Positions 25,681-34,122 of a stretch of 64,000 nt of DNA are shown here, one piece after another. The notes beneath the pieces are model-generated. The model saw nothing but the letters and a program-made list of their open reading frames with translations, ran no database searches and had not been told where the DNA came from. The translations under genes were made by a program, and so were the position numbers. Numbering within the stretch: position 1 is the stretch's first letter; each line of letters opens with the position of its first letter. Source of the DNA: Streptomyces sp. NRRL F-5126 (GTDB lineage Bacteria; Actinomycetota; Actinomycetes; Streptomycetales; Streptomycetaceae); NCBI RefSeq assembly GCF_000721265.1, contig NZ_JOFZ01000006.1, positions 248,001-312,000 of the forward strand, written 5' to 3'.

Positions 25681-25693
25681 ATATGCTGCCCTG

Positions 25694-26653
25694 GTGACCA
25701 TGTCCACCAGCACCCCGTCCCCGCTCGCCGGCGTCGCCTCGTCGGACAGCGCGCTGCGGCGCTTCCTGCACGGGCTCCCCGGCGTCGACGCCGTGGGCCT
25801 CGAAGCCCGCGCCGCCGCGCTCGGCACGCGGTCGATCAAGACGACCGCCAAGGCCCACGCCATCGACCTGGCGATCTCGATGATCGACCTGACCACCCTG
25901 GAGGGCGCCGACACCCCCGGCAAGGTCAGGTCGCTCGGCGCGAAGGCCCTGCGCCCCGACCCGTCCGACCGCTCCGCGCCCACGACGGCCGCCGTCTGCG
26001 TCTACCCCGACATGGCCGCGACGGCCAGGGCCGCGCTCGGCGACGCCGACGTGAAGGTGGCCTCCGTCGCCACCGCGTTCCCGGCCGGACGTGCCGCGCT
26101 CGACGTCAAGCTCGCCGACGTGCGCTCCGCGGTCGCGGCGGGCGCCGACGAGATCGACATGGTCATCGACCGCGGCGCCTTCCTCGCCGGGCACTACCTC
26201 GACGTGTACGAGGAGATCCGCGCGGTGCGCGCCGAGTGCACGGGGCACGTGCGGCTGAAGGTCATCTTCGAGACGGGCGAGCTCTCGACGTACGACAACA
26301 TCCGCCGCGCGTCCTGGCTCGGGATGCTCGCGGGCGCGGACTTCATCAAGACCTCCACCGGCAAGGTCGCCACGAACGCCACCCCCGCCAACACCCTCCT
26401 CATGCTGGAGGCCGTGCGCGACTTCCGCGCGCAGACGGGCACGCAGGTGGGCGTGAAGCCGGCGGGCGGCATCCGCACGTCGAAGGACGCCATCAAGTAC
26501 CTCGTCCTGGTGAACGAGACGGCCGGGCCCGACTGGCTGACGTCCCACTGGTTCCGCTTCGGCGCGTCGTCGCTCCTCAACGACCTGCTGATGCAGCGCC
26601 AGAAGCTGCGCACCGGGCGCTACTCCGGTCCCGACTACGTGACGGTGGACTGA
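25694..26653 (+). CDS. deoC: Deoxyribose-phosphate aldolase
   Basis: Cleaves 2-deoxyribose-5-phosphate to acetaldehyde and glyceraldehyde-3-phosphate, the last step of deoxynucleoside breakdown. The class I aldolase motifs are intact: VCVYPDM, EIDMVIDRGAF, VIFETGEL, the Schiff-base lysine in FIKTSTGK and the second lysine in GVKPAGGIR. TATGCT ends 6 nt before GTG 25694, so a leaderless start there (319 residues) is favoured over ATG 25700 (317). The promoter holds the CTACGCGCGTAG palindrome. The two aldehyde dehydrogenase genes follow at once, which makes sense because acetaldehyde is a product. Confidence 0.94.
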   Translation: MTMSTSTPSPLAGVASSDSALRRFLHGLPGVDAVGLEARAAALGTRSIKTTAKAHAIDLAISMIDLTTLEGADTPGKVRSLGAKALRPDPSDRSAPTTAAVCVYPDMAATARAALGDADVKVASVATAFPAGRAALDVKLADVRSAVAAGADEIDMVIDRGAFLAGHYLDVYEEIRAVRAECTGHVRLKVIFETGELSTYDNIRRASWLGMLAGADFIKTSTGKVATNATPANTLLMLEAVRDFRAQTGTQVGVKPAGGIRTSKDAIKYLVLVNETAGPDWLTSHWFRFGASSLLNDLLMQRQKLRTGRYSGPDYVTVD

Positions 26654-26658
26654 TACCG

Positions 26659-28125
26659 ATGGCATCACCGAATACAGCACCTGTTCACGCGGGTTCGCCG
26701 TTCGCCTACGCGCCGGCACCCGAGTCGCGCTCCGTCGTCGACATCGCGCCCGCCTACGGCCTCTTCGTCGACGGCGAGTTCACCGAGGCCGCCGGCGGCA
26801 AGGTCTTCAAGACCGTCGCCCCGGCCACCGAGGAGGTGCTCTCCGAGGTCGCGCAGGCGGGCGAGGAGGACGTCGAGCGCGCGGTGCGCGCGGCGCGCAA
26901 GGCGTTCGAGAAGTGGTCGGCGCTGCCCGGCAGGGCCCGGGCGAAGTACCTCTTCCGCATCGCGCGGATCATCCAGGAGCGCTCGCGTGAGCTGGCCGTC
27001 CTGGAGACGCTGGACAACGGCAAACCCATCAAGGAGACGCGGGACTTCGACGTCCCGCAGGCCGCCGCGCACTTCTTCTACCACGCGGGCTGGGCCGACA
27101 AGCTGGCCCACGCCGGGCTCGGCCCCGACCCGCGCCCGCTGGGCGTGGCCGCGCAGGTCATCCCGTGGAACTTCCCGCTGCTGATGCTGGCCTGGAAGAT
27201 CGCGCCCGCGCTGGCCACCGGCAACACCGTCGTGCTCAAGCCCGCCGAGACGACCCCGCTGTCCGCGCTGTTCTTCGCGGACGTGTGCCGCCAGGCCGGT
27301 CTGCCGAAGGGCGTCGTCAACATCCTGACGGGCGACGGCTCGACGGGCGCGGCGCTCGTGTCGCATCCGGACGTCGACAAGGTCGCGTTCACCGGCTCGA
27401 CCGAGGTCGGCAAGGCCATCGCGCGGCAGGTGGCGGGCACGGGCAAGAAGGTCACGCTCGAACTCGGCGGCAAGGGCGCGAACATCGTCTTCGACGACGC
27501 CCCGATCGACCAGGCCGTCGAGGGCATCGTGACCGGCATCTTCTTCAACCAGGGCCAGGTGTGCTGCGCCGGCTCGCGCCTCCTCGTGCAGGAGTCGGTC
27601 GCGGACGAGCTGATCGACGCGCTCAAGCGCAGGCTCACCACCCTGCGCCTGGGCGACCCGCTGGACAAGAACACCGACATCGGTGCGATCAACTCCGCGC
27701 AGCAGCTCGCGAAGATCCGCGAGCTGACGGGGATCGGCGAGGCCGAGGGCGCGGAGCGCTGGTCGCCGGAGTGCGAGCTGCCGTCGTCCGGCTACTGGTT
27801 CGCGCCGACGCTGTTCACGGGCGTGGCGCAGGCCCACACCGTCGCGCAGGAGGAGATCTTCGGCCCCGTGCTGTCGGTCCTGACGTTCCGCACGCCGGAC
27901 GAGGCGGTGGCGAAGGCCAACAACACGCCCTACGGGCTGTCCGCGGGCGTCTGGACGGAGAAGGGTTCGCGGATCCTCGCGGTCGCGGACCGGCTCCGTG
28001 CGGGCGTCGTCTGGGCGAACACGTTCAACAAGTTCGACCCGACGTCGCCGTTCGGCGGCTACAAGGAGTCGGGTTACGGCCGCGAGGGCGGCCGCCACGG
28101 CCTGGAGGCGTACCTCGATGTCTGA
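26659..28125 (+). CDS. Aldehyde dehydrogenase (catalytic member of a pair)
   Basis: 488 residues with all the usual ALDH features: PWNFPLLM and KPAETTPLSA (NAD binding), FTGSTEVGK, general base Glu in LELGGKGANIVF, catalytic Cys in FFNQGQVCCAGSR, and EEIFGPVLSV near the end. It starts 5 bp after deoC and should oxidise the acetaldehyde released by DeoC to acetate with NAD(P)+. The next gene, an ALDH-like fragment, overlaps it by 8 bp. Together the two match the size and order of the modules of ALDH16-type double enzymes. Confidence 0.9.
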   Translation: MASPNTAPVHAGSPFAYAPAPESRSVVDIAPAYGLFVDGEFTEAAGGKVFKTVAPATEEVLSEVAQAGEEDVERAVRAARKAFEKWSALPGRARAKYLFRIARIIQERSRELAVLETLDNGKPIKETRDFDVPQAAAHFFYHAGWADKLAHAGLGPDPRPLGVAAQVIPWNFPLLMLAWKIAPALATGNTVVLKPAETTPLSALFFADVCRQAGLPKGVVNILTGDGSTGAALVSHPDVDKVAFTGSTEVGKAIARQVAGTGKKVTLELGGKGANIVFDDAPIDQAVEGIVTGIFFNQGQVCCAGSRLLVQESVADELIDALKRRLTTLRLGDPLDKNTDIGAINSAQQLAKIRELTGIGEAEGAERWSPECELPSSGYWFAPTLFTGVAQAHTVAQEEIFGPVLSVLTFRTPDEAVAKANNTPYGLSAGVWTEKGSRILAVADRLRAGVVWANTFNKFDPTSPFGGYKESGYGREGGRHGLEAYLDV

Positions 28126-29050
28126 CAGCGACGGCAGGGGCCGGCTGACGGTCCTCAAGACCTACAAGCTGTATGTGGGGGGCAAGTTCCCCCGCAGCGA
28201 GAGCGGCCGGGTGTACGAAGTGACGGATGCCAGGAGCCGGTGGCTCGCCAACGCCCCCCGCTCGTCCCGCAAGGACGCGCGCGACGCGGTCGTCGCGGCG
28301 CGCAAGGCGTTCGGCGGCTGGTCGGGCGCCACGGCGTACAACCGCGGCCAGGTGCTGTACCGGATCGCGGAGATGCTGGAGGGCCGCGCCGACCAGTTCG
28401 TCCGCGAGGTCGCCGACGCGGAAGGCCTCTCGCGGGCCAAGGCGGCGGCCGTCGTGGAGGCGTCGATCGACCGCTGGGTCTGGTACGCGGGCTGGACGGA
28501 CAAGATCGCCCAGGTGGTGGGCGGCGCGAACCCGGTGGCGGGTCCTTACTTCAACCTCTCGTCCCCGGAACCAACGGGCGTGGTCGCGGTCCTGGCCCCG
28601 CAGCAGTCGTCGCTGCTCGGGCTCGTGTCGGTGGTGGCACCCGTCGTCGCGACGGGCAACACGGCCGTGGTGGTCGCGAGCGAGACGCGCCCGCTGCCGG
28701 CCCTGTCGCTGTCCGAGGTCCTGGCCACGTCCGACGTGCCCGGCGGGGTGGTCAACGTCCTGTCCGGGCGCACCGCGGAGATCGCGGCACCGCTCGCCGC
28801 GCACCAGGACGTCAACGGCATCGACCTGACGGGCGCGGGCGGCGACGCGGCGCTGGCGAAGGAGCTCGAGGTCGCGGCGGCGGACAACCTCAAGCGGGTG
28901 CTGCGCCCGTCGGCCCGTACGGGCACGGGTGCCGCGCCGGCCGACGACTGGACGCAGGACCCGGGGACGCGCCGGATGACGGCGTTCCTGGAGACGAAGA
29001 CGGTCTGGCACCCGACGGGCGCGCTGGGCGTGTCGGGCTCGTCGTACTGA
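28118..29050 (+). CDS. ALDH-like protein lacking the catalytic domain
   Basis: 310 residues aligning with the first half of aldehyde dehydrogenases: YKLYVGGKFPRSESGRVYEV, DARDAVVAARKAFGGWSGAT, then a degenerate Rossmann part where the usual PWNFP reads APQQSS. The LELGGK and catalytic-Cys segments and the rest of the C-terminal domain are absent. The frame is open, GC bias is normal and the start overlaps the upstream ALDH by 8 bp (ATGTCTGA), so it is a maintained gene, not a decaying one. It probably forms a complex with its neighbour, like the non-catalytic second module of ALDH16. Confidence 0.82.
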   Translation: MSDSDGRGRLTVLKTYKLYVGGKFPRSESGRVYEVTDARSRWLANAPRSSRKDARDAVVAARKAFGGWSGATAYNRGQVLYRIAEMLEGRADQFVREVADAEGLSRAKAAAVVEASIDRWVWYAGWTDKIAQVVGGANPVAGPYFNLSSPEPTGVVAVLAPQQSSLLGLVSVVAPVVATGNTAVVVASETRPLPALSLSEVLATSDVPGGVVNVLSGRTAEIAAPLAAHQDVNGIDLTGAGGDAALAKELEVAAADNLKRVLRPSARTGTGAAPADDWTQDPGTRRMTAFLETKTVWHPTGALGVSGSSY

Positions 29051-29064
29051 CGCGGCACCCCGAC

Positions 29065-29107
29065 GGGGCGGGCGGCGGGGCGGGCGCCCTGTCCCGCCGC
29101 CCGCCCC
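29065..29107. terminator. Strong hairpin ending the deoC operon
   Basis: GGGGCGGGCGGCGGG (29065-29079) pairs exactly with 29093-29107, a 15-bp stem with a 13-nt loop. It lies between the ALDH-like gene and the convergent secreted-protein gene, so it may serve both. Confidence 0.8.
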
Positions 29108-29118
29108 CGCTACCGCTC

Positions 29119-29514
29119 TCAGCCGCCGAGCAGCCCGATGGCCTGCCCCGTCACGGGCAGCGTGGAGAGCGCGCCGCCCTGCGTGATCGGGTCCGTGAGC
29201 GCCTTCGTGGAGACCGGCTTGAAGTCGGCGACCTGCGTGCCGAGTCCGTTGTCGAGCGGGTCGACTCCCGTGTTGGCCAGCGGGTCGAGCTGGAGGTCGG
29301 TGACGGCCCCGGTGGCGCCCGACGTGGCGTTGGTGACCGCGCCGGTCAGCGCCTGCGTCGTCGCCGTCGCCGCCTGCTGTGCTCCCGCGCTCCCCTGGTC
29401 GGCCGCCTGGGCGGCGGCCGCACTCAGGCCCAGCGCGGCGCCGGCGGCGGTGACGGTCAGCCCCGCGCGCAGCAGCGCGTGACGGGTGGGCGTGGGTGCT
29501 GCGTGGCGTGCCAT
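29119..29514 (-). CDS. Small secreted Ala-rich protein
   Basis: 131 residues with a clear Sec signal peptide: basic start ARHAAPTPTRHALLR, hydrophobic core AGLTVTAAGAALGLSAAAA and cleavage near AQA-AD. The mature part is Ala/Thr/Gly/Leu-rich, without cysteines or known domain. ATG 29514 has GGAAG four bases upstream and is preferred over the ATG four codons earlier. It shares size, composition and phrases such as 'LPVTG' and 'LPVNG' with the secreted protein at 46394. A cell-surface or extracellular structural role is only a guess. Confidence 0.72.
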   Translation of the reverse strand: MARHAAPTPTRHALLRAGLTVTAAGAALGLSAAAAQAADQGSAGAQQAATATTQALTGAVTNATSGATGAVTDLQLDPLANTGVDPLDNGLGTQVADFKPVSTKALTDPITQGGALSTLPVTGQAIGLLGG

Positions 29515-29646
29515 GAAAGCTTCCATTCAGACGCGTAATCGGATCGCCACGAACAGTAATTGACTCGTGGCCACCGTGCCCAGCACTCCCCCGTACGAGG
29601 TCCCGGTGGGTCCCCTGTGCGGGTGCATGGGTCAAACTGGTGTCTC

Positions 29647-30363
29647 GTGACGCATACGCCCCGCCGCCCGACGCCCGTCCTGCTGCTGTCAGGCCCCTCC
29701 GGTTCCGGCAAGTCGTCCCTCGCGGTGCGCACGGGGCTGCCGGTGCTGCGCCTCGACGACTTCTACAAGGAGTGCGACGACCCGACGCTGCCGCTGGTGG
29801 CGGGCAGCACGGACGTCGACTGGGACGCGCCGGGCTCGTGGGACGCGGCGGCGGCGGTCGCGGCGATCGTCGAACTGCACGACACGGGCCGCACGGACGT
29901 GCCCGTGTACGACATCCCGACGAGCTCACGCACGGGCACGGTGGAGCTGGACCTGGGGTCGGCGCCGGTCTTCGTGGCGGAGGGCGTCTTCGCCGCCGAG
30001 ATCGTGGCGCGCTGCCGCGAACTGGGCGTGCTGGCAGACGCGTTGTGCCTGCGCGGACGCCCGTCGACGACGTTCCGCCGCAGGCTGCTGCGCGACCTGC
30101 GCGAGGGCCGCAAGTCGGTCGCGTTCCTGCTGCGGCGCGGCTGGCGCCTGATGCGCGCGGAACGCGGCATCGTGGCCCGCCAGGTCTCCCTCGGCGCCCA
30201 CGCGTGCGCGAAGCGCGAGGCGCTGGCCCGCGTGGACGCGGCGCTCGCGGCGGCCACGCTCGCACGCGCCCACCGCGAGGCGCCCGTACCGGCGCCTGCG
30301 CCCGCCCCGGAAACACCCGTCACCCCGGCCCCGGGTCCTGCCCCGGCCCGCCAGGCCCCCTGA
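29647..30363 (+). CDS. Uridine kinase-like P-loop ATPase
   Basis: 238 residues of the uridine kinase/phosphoribulokinase family: Walker A GPSGSGKSS, then RLDDFYKECDDPTLP (the DDFY motif seen in uridine kinases), WDAPGSWDAA, and VFVAEGVFAAE. A basic helical part (RRRLLRDLREGRKSVAFLLR) follows. It may phosphorylate uridine or cytidine, in keeping with its position near the nucleoside catabolic genes. The last 30 residues are an Ala/Pro-rich tail. GTG 29647 follows a weak CAAACT -10 by 8 nt. An upstream extension of the frame lacks homology. Confidence 0.8.
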   Translation: MTHTPRRPTPVLLLSGPSGSGKSSLAVRTGLPVLRLDDFYKECDDPTLPLVAGSTDVDWDAPGSWDAAAAVAAIVELHDTGRTDVPVYDIPTSSRTGTVELDLGSAPVFVAEGVFAAEIVARCRELGVLADALCLRGRPSTTFRRRLLRDLREGRKSVAFLLRRGWRLMRAERGIVARQVSLGAHACAKREALARVDAALAAATLARAHREAPVPAPAPAPETPVTPAPGPAPARQAP

Positions 30364-30477
30364 CCGCGCAGCTGCCCGCTCCGTGGCGGCAGAACGCTTC
30401 AGTCGACACACAGGATGCTGATGGGTGGCGTGGACGACCCGTACCCGCGCCGGCTCGTCAGCCGCGCCACGCACACT

Positions 30478-30954
30478 TCACCTCCGGGCGTCGCGGGCCT
30501 CGCGGAGGCGTTGCTCCTGCGGTTGCCAGACGGTTTCCTCGAAGTACGGGCACTCGTACGGGAAGTGGTCCCTGGGGCAGATCAGCAGGTGGTCGAGGGT
30601 GTCGCGGGCGGCGCTCATCCGCTCGATCTGCTCGGCCAGGGCCGCACGGCGCTCGGTGACGACGTGCCTCCACCGGCCGGGCTCCGTGCTGTTGTCGAGC
30701 AGTGCGGCGATCTGGTCCAGACTCATCAGCCCCGACCGCTGCCAGAAGGTGATGACGGCGAGCCGGTGGAGCGCGGCCGGGGTGTACCAGCGGCGGCCGC
30801 CTCGCTGGGTCGCTGGTTCGAGGAGCCCGCGCCGTTCGTAGTAGCGCAGCGCGGATGCCCGGATTCCGAAGGCGCGGGCCGCTTCGTCGATGGGTACGGG
30901 CCCGTCGGCGTCAGCCGCGTCCCCGCCGGTGCTTTGCGCATCGCGTCGGCCCAT
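30478..30954 (-). CDS. MerR-family transcriptional regulator
   Basis: 158 residues: winged helix-turn-helix (residues about 20-85: PIDEAARAFGIRASALRYYE, RRGLLEPATQRGGRRWYTP) and a C-terminal coiled helix. It ends with two cysteines in CPRDHFPYECPYF; this is not the four-Cys SoxR cluster. It is divergent from the MFS transporter, and the intergenic region has a GTTGAA-N6-TTCAAC dyad. The natural reading is that it controls the exporter in response to a toxic compound. Confidence 0.87.
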   Translation of the reverse strand: MGRRDAQSTGGDAADADGPVPIDEAARAFGIRASALRYYERRGLLEPATQRGGRRWYTPAALHRLAVITFWQRSGLMSLDQIAALLDNSTEPGRWRHVVTERRAALAEQIERMSAARDTLDHLLICPRDHFPYECPYFEETVWQPQEQRLREARDARR

Positions 30955-30977
30955 GATGCCGCCTTGCCTCCACTTGC

Positions 30978-30995
30978 GTTGAAGTCAGGTTCAAC
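30978..30995. promoter_or_regulatory. MerR operator in the MFS promoter
   Basis: GTTGAA-GTCAGG-TTCAAC dyad between the MerR and MFS genes. A CTTGCG -35 (30974-30979) and CACGAT -10 (30999-31004) would be 19 bp apart, the overlong spacing typical of MerR-activated promoters, with the dyad inside the spacer. The hexamers are weak matches. Confidence 0.55.
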
Positions 30996-31011
30996 CTTCA
31001 CGATAGCGTCC

Positions 31012-32505
31012 ATGACTTCCCCACCCCAACCGGCCGCGACCGCGCGGAGGCGCCCGCTCGTGGTGGCCGTGGTCTACGTCGCCGCGATGTTCATGGCGGT
31101 GATGGACACGACCGTCGTCAACGTGGCGCTGCCCGCGCTGGGCCGCGACTTCCACGCCGGGGCCGGCAGCGTCGGCCTCGTCTCCGTCGCCTACCTCGTC
31201 AGCCTGGCCGTGTTCATCCCCGCCTCCGGATGGCTGGGGGATCGCATCGGCGACCGGACGGCCCTCCTCGGCGCGATCGGCGTGTTCACCGCCGCCTCGG
31301 CCCTGTGCGGCACGGCCACGACCCTGTACGAGCTGGTCGCCTTCCGCGTCCTGCAAGGAGTGGGAGGAGCGGTGATGACCCCGGTGGGCCTGTCCATGCT
31401 CTTCAAGGCCTACCCCCCGGCCGAGAGGGTGCGGGTCGCCGGCATCCTCGCGGTGTTCACCGCCCTCGGCCCTGCGCTCGGACCGGTCCTCGGCGGCGTG
31501 TTCACCACCTACCTGTCGTGGCGGCTGGTCTTCTTCGTCAACGTGCCGATCGGGGTGGCCGTTCTCGTCTACGGCGCCCTCCTGCTCGCCGGCCACGCAC
31601 CGTCCACCCGGCGCCGCCTGGACGTTCCCGGCTTCGCGCTCTCCGGCCTCGGCCTGGGCTGCACGATGTACGGCATCAGCGAAGGCCCAGGCCGCGGCTG
31701 GTCGGCCGCCCCCGTGCTCATCACCATCGCCGTCGGGGCCGCACTGCTGGTCGCCATGGTCGCCGTCGAACTGCGTGCGCACCGCCCGCTCATCGACCTG
31801 CGCCTGTTCGGAAACCGGCTGTTCACCGCCTCGACGGGCCTGTACGCGCTCGGCTCGGCCTCCTACATCGGCACGCTGTTCCTGACCGCCCTCTTCCTCC
31901 AGGACGGGCTCGGCCTGTCCGCCGTCCAGACCGGTCTCGCCACCTTCCCCTCGGCGCTCGGCACCATGGCCGGAGGCCGGCTCGTCACGCGCGCCCTGTA
32001 CTGGCGATTCGGGCCGAGGCGGATCACGGCCGCGGGGCTGGCCGCCATCGCGGCGGCAACGGCCCTGATGGCGCTGGTGACGACAGGCGACGGCCTGTGG
32101 CCCGTACGCCTGATCATGTTCGGGCTCGGCCTCGGCGTCTCCTTCGTCTTCATCCCCGCCCAGGCCGCCTCCATGGCGACCGTCCCGCACGCCCGGACCG
32201 CGCCGGCATCCGCGATCTACAACGCCGCCAAGCAGCTCGGCAGCGCCGTCGGCGTGACACTGCTCACCACCGTGCTGACCGTCGCCGCCCCAGCACGCGC
32301 GGCCTCCGGCCGCCCCGTCTCCGACCTCACCGCCTTCCACGCGGGCTTCCTTGCGGCCACCGCGGTGGCCCTGTGCGCGATCCCCGTCGCGCTCACCATT
32401 CGCGACGCGGACGCGTCCGCCACGATGGTCCCGCCACGACGCCGCGGTGCCGCGAAGCCGCGCACACAGGCATCACCCGCCGACCCGGCTACCGGCACCG
32501 ACTGA
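31012..32505 (+). CDS. MFS drug exporter (DHA2/EmrB-QacA type)
   Basis: 497 residues with about 14 predicted membrane helices. Motif A is recognisable in GWLGDRIGDRTALLG, and VMDTTVVNVALPALGRDF near the start is the hallmark of the 14-helix drug:H+ antiporter subfamily. GGAVMTPVGLSML and ALGPALGPVLGGVF correspond to motif C. It likely exports a hydrophobic drug-like compound out of the cell. The last 30 residues are a polar tail. Expression probably depends on the divergent MerR regulator. Confidence 0.9.
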   Translation: MTSPPQPAATARRRPLVVAVVYVAAMFMAVMDTTVVNVALPALGRDFHAGAGSVGLVSVAYLVSLAVFIPASGWLGDRIGDRTALLGAIGVFTAASALCGTATTLYELVAFRVLQGVGGAVMTPVGLSMLFKAYPPAERVRVAGILAVFTALGPALGPVLGGVFTTYLSWRLVFFVNVPIGVAVLVYGALLLAGHAPSTRRRLDVPGFALSGLGLGCTMYGISEGPGRGWSAAPVLITIAVGAALLVAMVAVELRAHRPLIDLRLFGNRLFTASTGLYALGSASYIGTLFLTALFLQDGLGLSAVQTGLATFPSALGTMAGGRLVTRALYWRFGPRRITAAGLAAIAAATALMALVTTGDGLWPVRLIMFGLGLGVSFVFIPAQAASMATVPHARTAPASAIYNAAKQLGSAVGVTLLTTVLTVAAPARAASGRPVSDLTAFHAGFLAATAVALCAIPVALTIRDADASATMVPPRRRGAAKPRTQASPADPATGTD

Positions 32506-32559
32506 ACGGCGGGCATCACACGCCCCGGCCGAGGGGTACGCCCCTCCAGGACGTGATCG

Positions 32560-32724
32560 GGCCGGTTCGGTGGCCGTCGAGATCCACGACGGGGCACCCG
32601 CACCGTGTCCGTCACGGCAGTGGCCCGGCGGCGTCCGCCGGGCCTGCGCGGTCCCGAGCATCCGCTCGAACGTGCCGTCCAAAACCCATTGGCGGAACCG
32701 GGTGTGCAGCGACCGGTCTGTGCG
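32560..32724 (-). pseudogene. IS5-type transposase remnant
   Basis: On the minus strand, RTDRSLHTRFRQWVLDGTFE followed by RMLGTAQA reproduces the N-terminal region of IS5-group transposases (the segment before the first catalytic Asp). The rest of the transposase, the DDE residues and terminal inverted repeats are missing. Downstream sequence in all frames has lost the family pattern. Confidence 0.65.
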
Positions 32725-32767
32725 ATAACGCGAGGACGCCTGTCAGGTAACCCGACAGAATGTGGCC

Positions 32768-33364
32768 ATGGTTGACAACGCTCGATGTAGCCAGCGCCCC
32801 GACTTCCTGAGCAAGCCCACCCTGCAAGGAGAGCGCGTACGCCTCCGGGCGGTAGTGGCCGACGATGTACCCGCACTACTGCCGATGCTCCGTGACGTGG
32901 AATCAACGCGGCTGACCGGCACTCATGGTGATCTCCTCCCGGATGAGGCGGGGATACGGACCTGGTATGACACTCGCCGGGACCAAGAGGACCGGTTGGA
33001 CCTCGCCGTGGTCGAGCAGGTGTCAGGAAACGTCATCGGTGAAGCAGTCCTCAACGCGTGGGATCCGGGCAACGAGAGCTGCAGCTTCCGCATCTGCCTG
33101 ACGCCCGGCAGCTACGGACAGGGCTTCGGCACCGAGGCGACCCAGCTGATCATCGGCTACGGCTTCGAGCGCCTGGGGCTGCACCGCATCTCCCTGGAGG
33201 TCTACGCGTTCAATCCGCGGGCCCGCCGCGTCTACGAAAAGGTGGGCTTCGCCGCGGAGGGCGTTCTGCGCGATGCGCTGCTGTGGGAGAACGAGCGGGT
33301 GGACGCGGTAGTGATGTCGATCCTGGCCCCGGAGTGGTTCCGGCACCACGGGCGGCCCGCCTGA
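32768..33364 (+). CDS. GNAT N-acetyltransferase (RimJ/RimL-like)
   Basis: 198 residues of the acetyl-CoA-dependent GNAT fold: LQGERVRLRAVVADDVPALL at the start, the pantetheine loop GQGFGTEATQLIIGYGF, then LHRISLEVYAFNPRARRVYEKVGF, typical of the RimJ/RimL branch. It would acetylate an amine, either a protein N-terminus or a small molecule such as an antibiotic. CAGAAT ends 6 nt before ATG 32768, suggesting a leaderless start; a GTG 6 bases earlier is possible. CTGTC/GACAG arms (32740-32758) sit over the promoter. Confidence 0.87.
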   Translation: MVDNARCSQRPDFLSKPTLQGERVRLRAVVADDVPALLPMLRDVESTRLTGTHGDLLPDEAGIRTWYDTRRDQEDRLDLAVVEQVSGNVIGEAVLNAWDPGNESCSFRICLTPGSYGQGFGTEATQLIIGYGFERLGLHRISLEVYAFNPRARRVYEKVGFAAEGVLRDALLWENERVDAVVMSILAPEWFRHHGRPA

Positions 33365-33409
33365 GCGTTGCGTTCGAGACGCGGCGGCGGGCCCTTGCCG
33401 CCTTCCGTC

Positions 33410-33597
33410 AGTGGGCCCGGTGTCGATGACGCAGAAGCGGTTGCCGTCGGGATCCGCGAGCACGACGAAGTCGGCGTCGTCGGGACAGCGGTCGCAGTCG
33501 ACGCGATGAGCGCCCAGGGACACCAGCCGGGCTACTTCGGGCTGTCCGGTCGGCCGCGTCCCCGGCATACAGGTCCAGATGGATCCTGAGCGCTGCC
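33410..33597 (-). pseudogene. Frameshifted VOC-protein fragment
   Basis: Two frames carry consecutive pieces of one VOC protein: RIHLDLYAGDAADRT in one, then EVARLVSLGAHRVD and DDADFVVLADPDGNRFCVID in the next. The change of frame falls near 33540. The N-terminal half is absent and no stop lies at the expected end. A decayed, truncated gene. Confidence 0.65.
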
Positions 33598-34005
33598 TGT
33601 ACCCCAGCCCCTTCCGACGGCATCGGGGTCGACCTCGGGGTGCGTGAACCGCACGGGCTTGCCCAGCGACCGGGCGTAGGCGATTTCGGCTCGGGTGCTG
33701 TCTCCGATGTAGTCGCCGACCACGAGCACCTCATCGGCGAGCCGGATCTTCGCCCGGTGCAGAGAGTCGAGCCGAGCCTTCAGCTCCTCGGCCTCGACAG
33801 GATCGGACCAGAGTGCGTGCGGAGACTTCATGTCACAGCCCGGCTTGACGACAATCTTTCCGTCTTTGGTCTCCCGCAGATCGGCCTCGTTCATCTCGAT
33901 CATGAAGCGGGTGGAGCCGCAGATCACGACGATACGCGGAAGGCCCAGCAGCTTCTTCGCATCGGCGAGCTTCGCCTCAGGGGTGACTTGCTGCGGGTCC
34001 GACAC
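33532..34005 (-). CDS. CGSTRF-motif protein (nucleoside deoxyribosyltransferase-like fold)
   Basis: 157 residues beginning with a short charged helix, then RIVVICGSTRFMIEMNEADL, GKIVVKPGCDMKS, LHRAKIRLADEVLVVGDYIG and DSTRAEIAYARSLGKPVRF. The CGST motif, the ADEVLVV strand and the GxST loop are those of small Rossmann-like proteins related to nucleoside 2-deoxyribosyltransferases and often found in phages and actinobacteria. The activity is not established. The last 25 residues after HPEVDPDA are not family-like: the frame runs on into the decayed VOC gene, so the natural stop appears to have been lost. Confidence 0.65.
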   Translation of the reverse strand: MSDPQQVTPEAKLADAKKLLGLPRIVVICGSTRFMIEMNEADLRETKDGKIVVKPGCDMKSPHALWSDPVEAEELKARLDSLHRAKIRLADEVLVVGDYIGDSTRAEIAYARSLGKPVRFTHPEVDPDAVGRGWGTGSAQDPSGPVCRGRGRPDSPK

Positions 34006-34122
34006 TGATTTCTCCTGGCGGCGTGGTCCAACAGGTACTTGCCCCGTGCCGGGAAGCGTTCGCCTGGGTCTTGCGGGTCAAGAGGGGATCGCACGGGGCA
34101 CGTAGTCGCGCTGGGTACGCTC

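Noticed and set aside
32473..32770. Intact insertion sequence
   Set aside because: Only a short N-terminal piece of a transposase is readable; no catalytic triad, no terminal inverted repeats or target duplication found.
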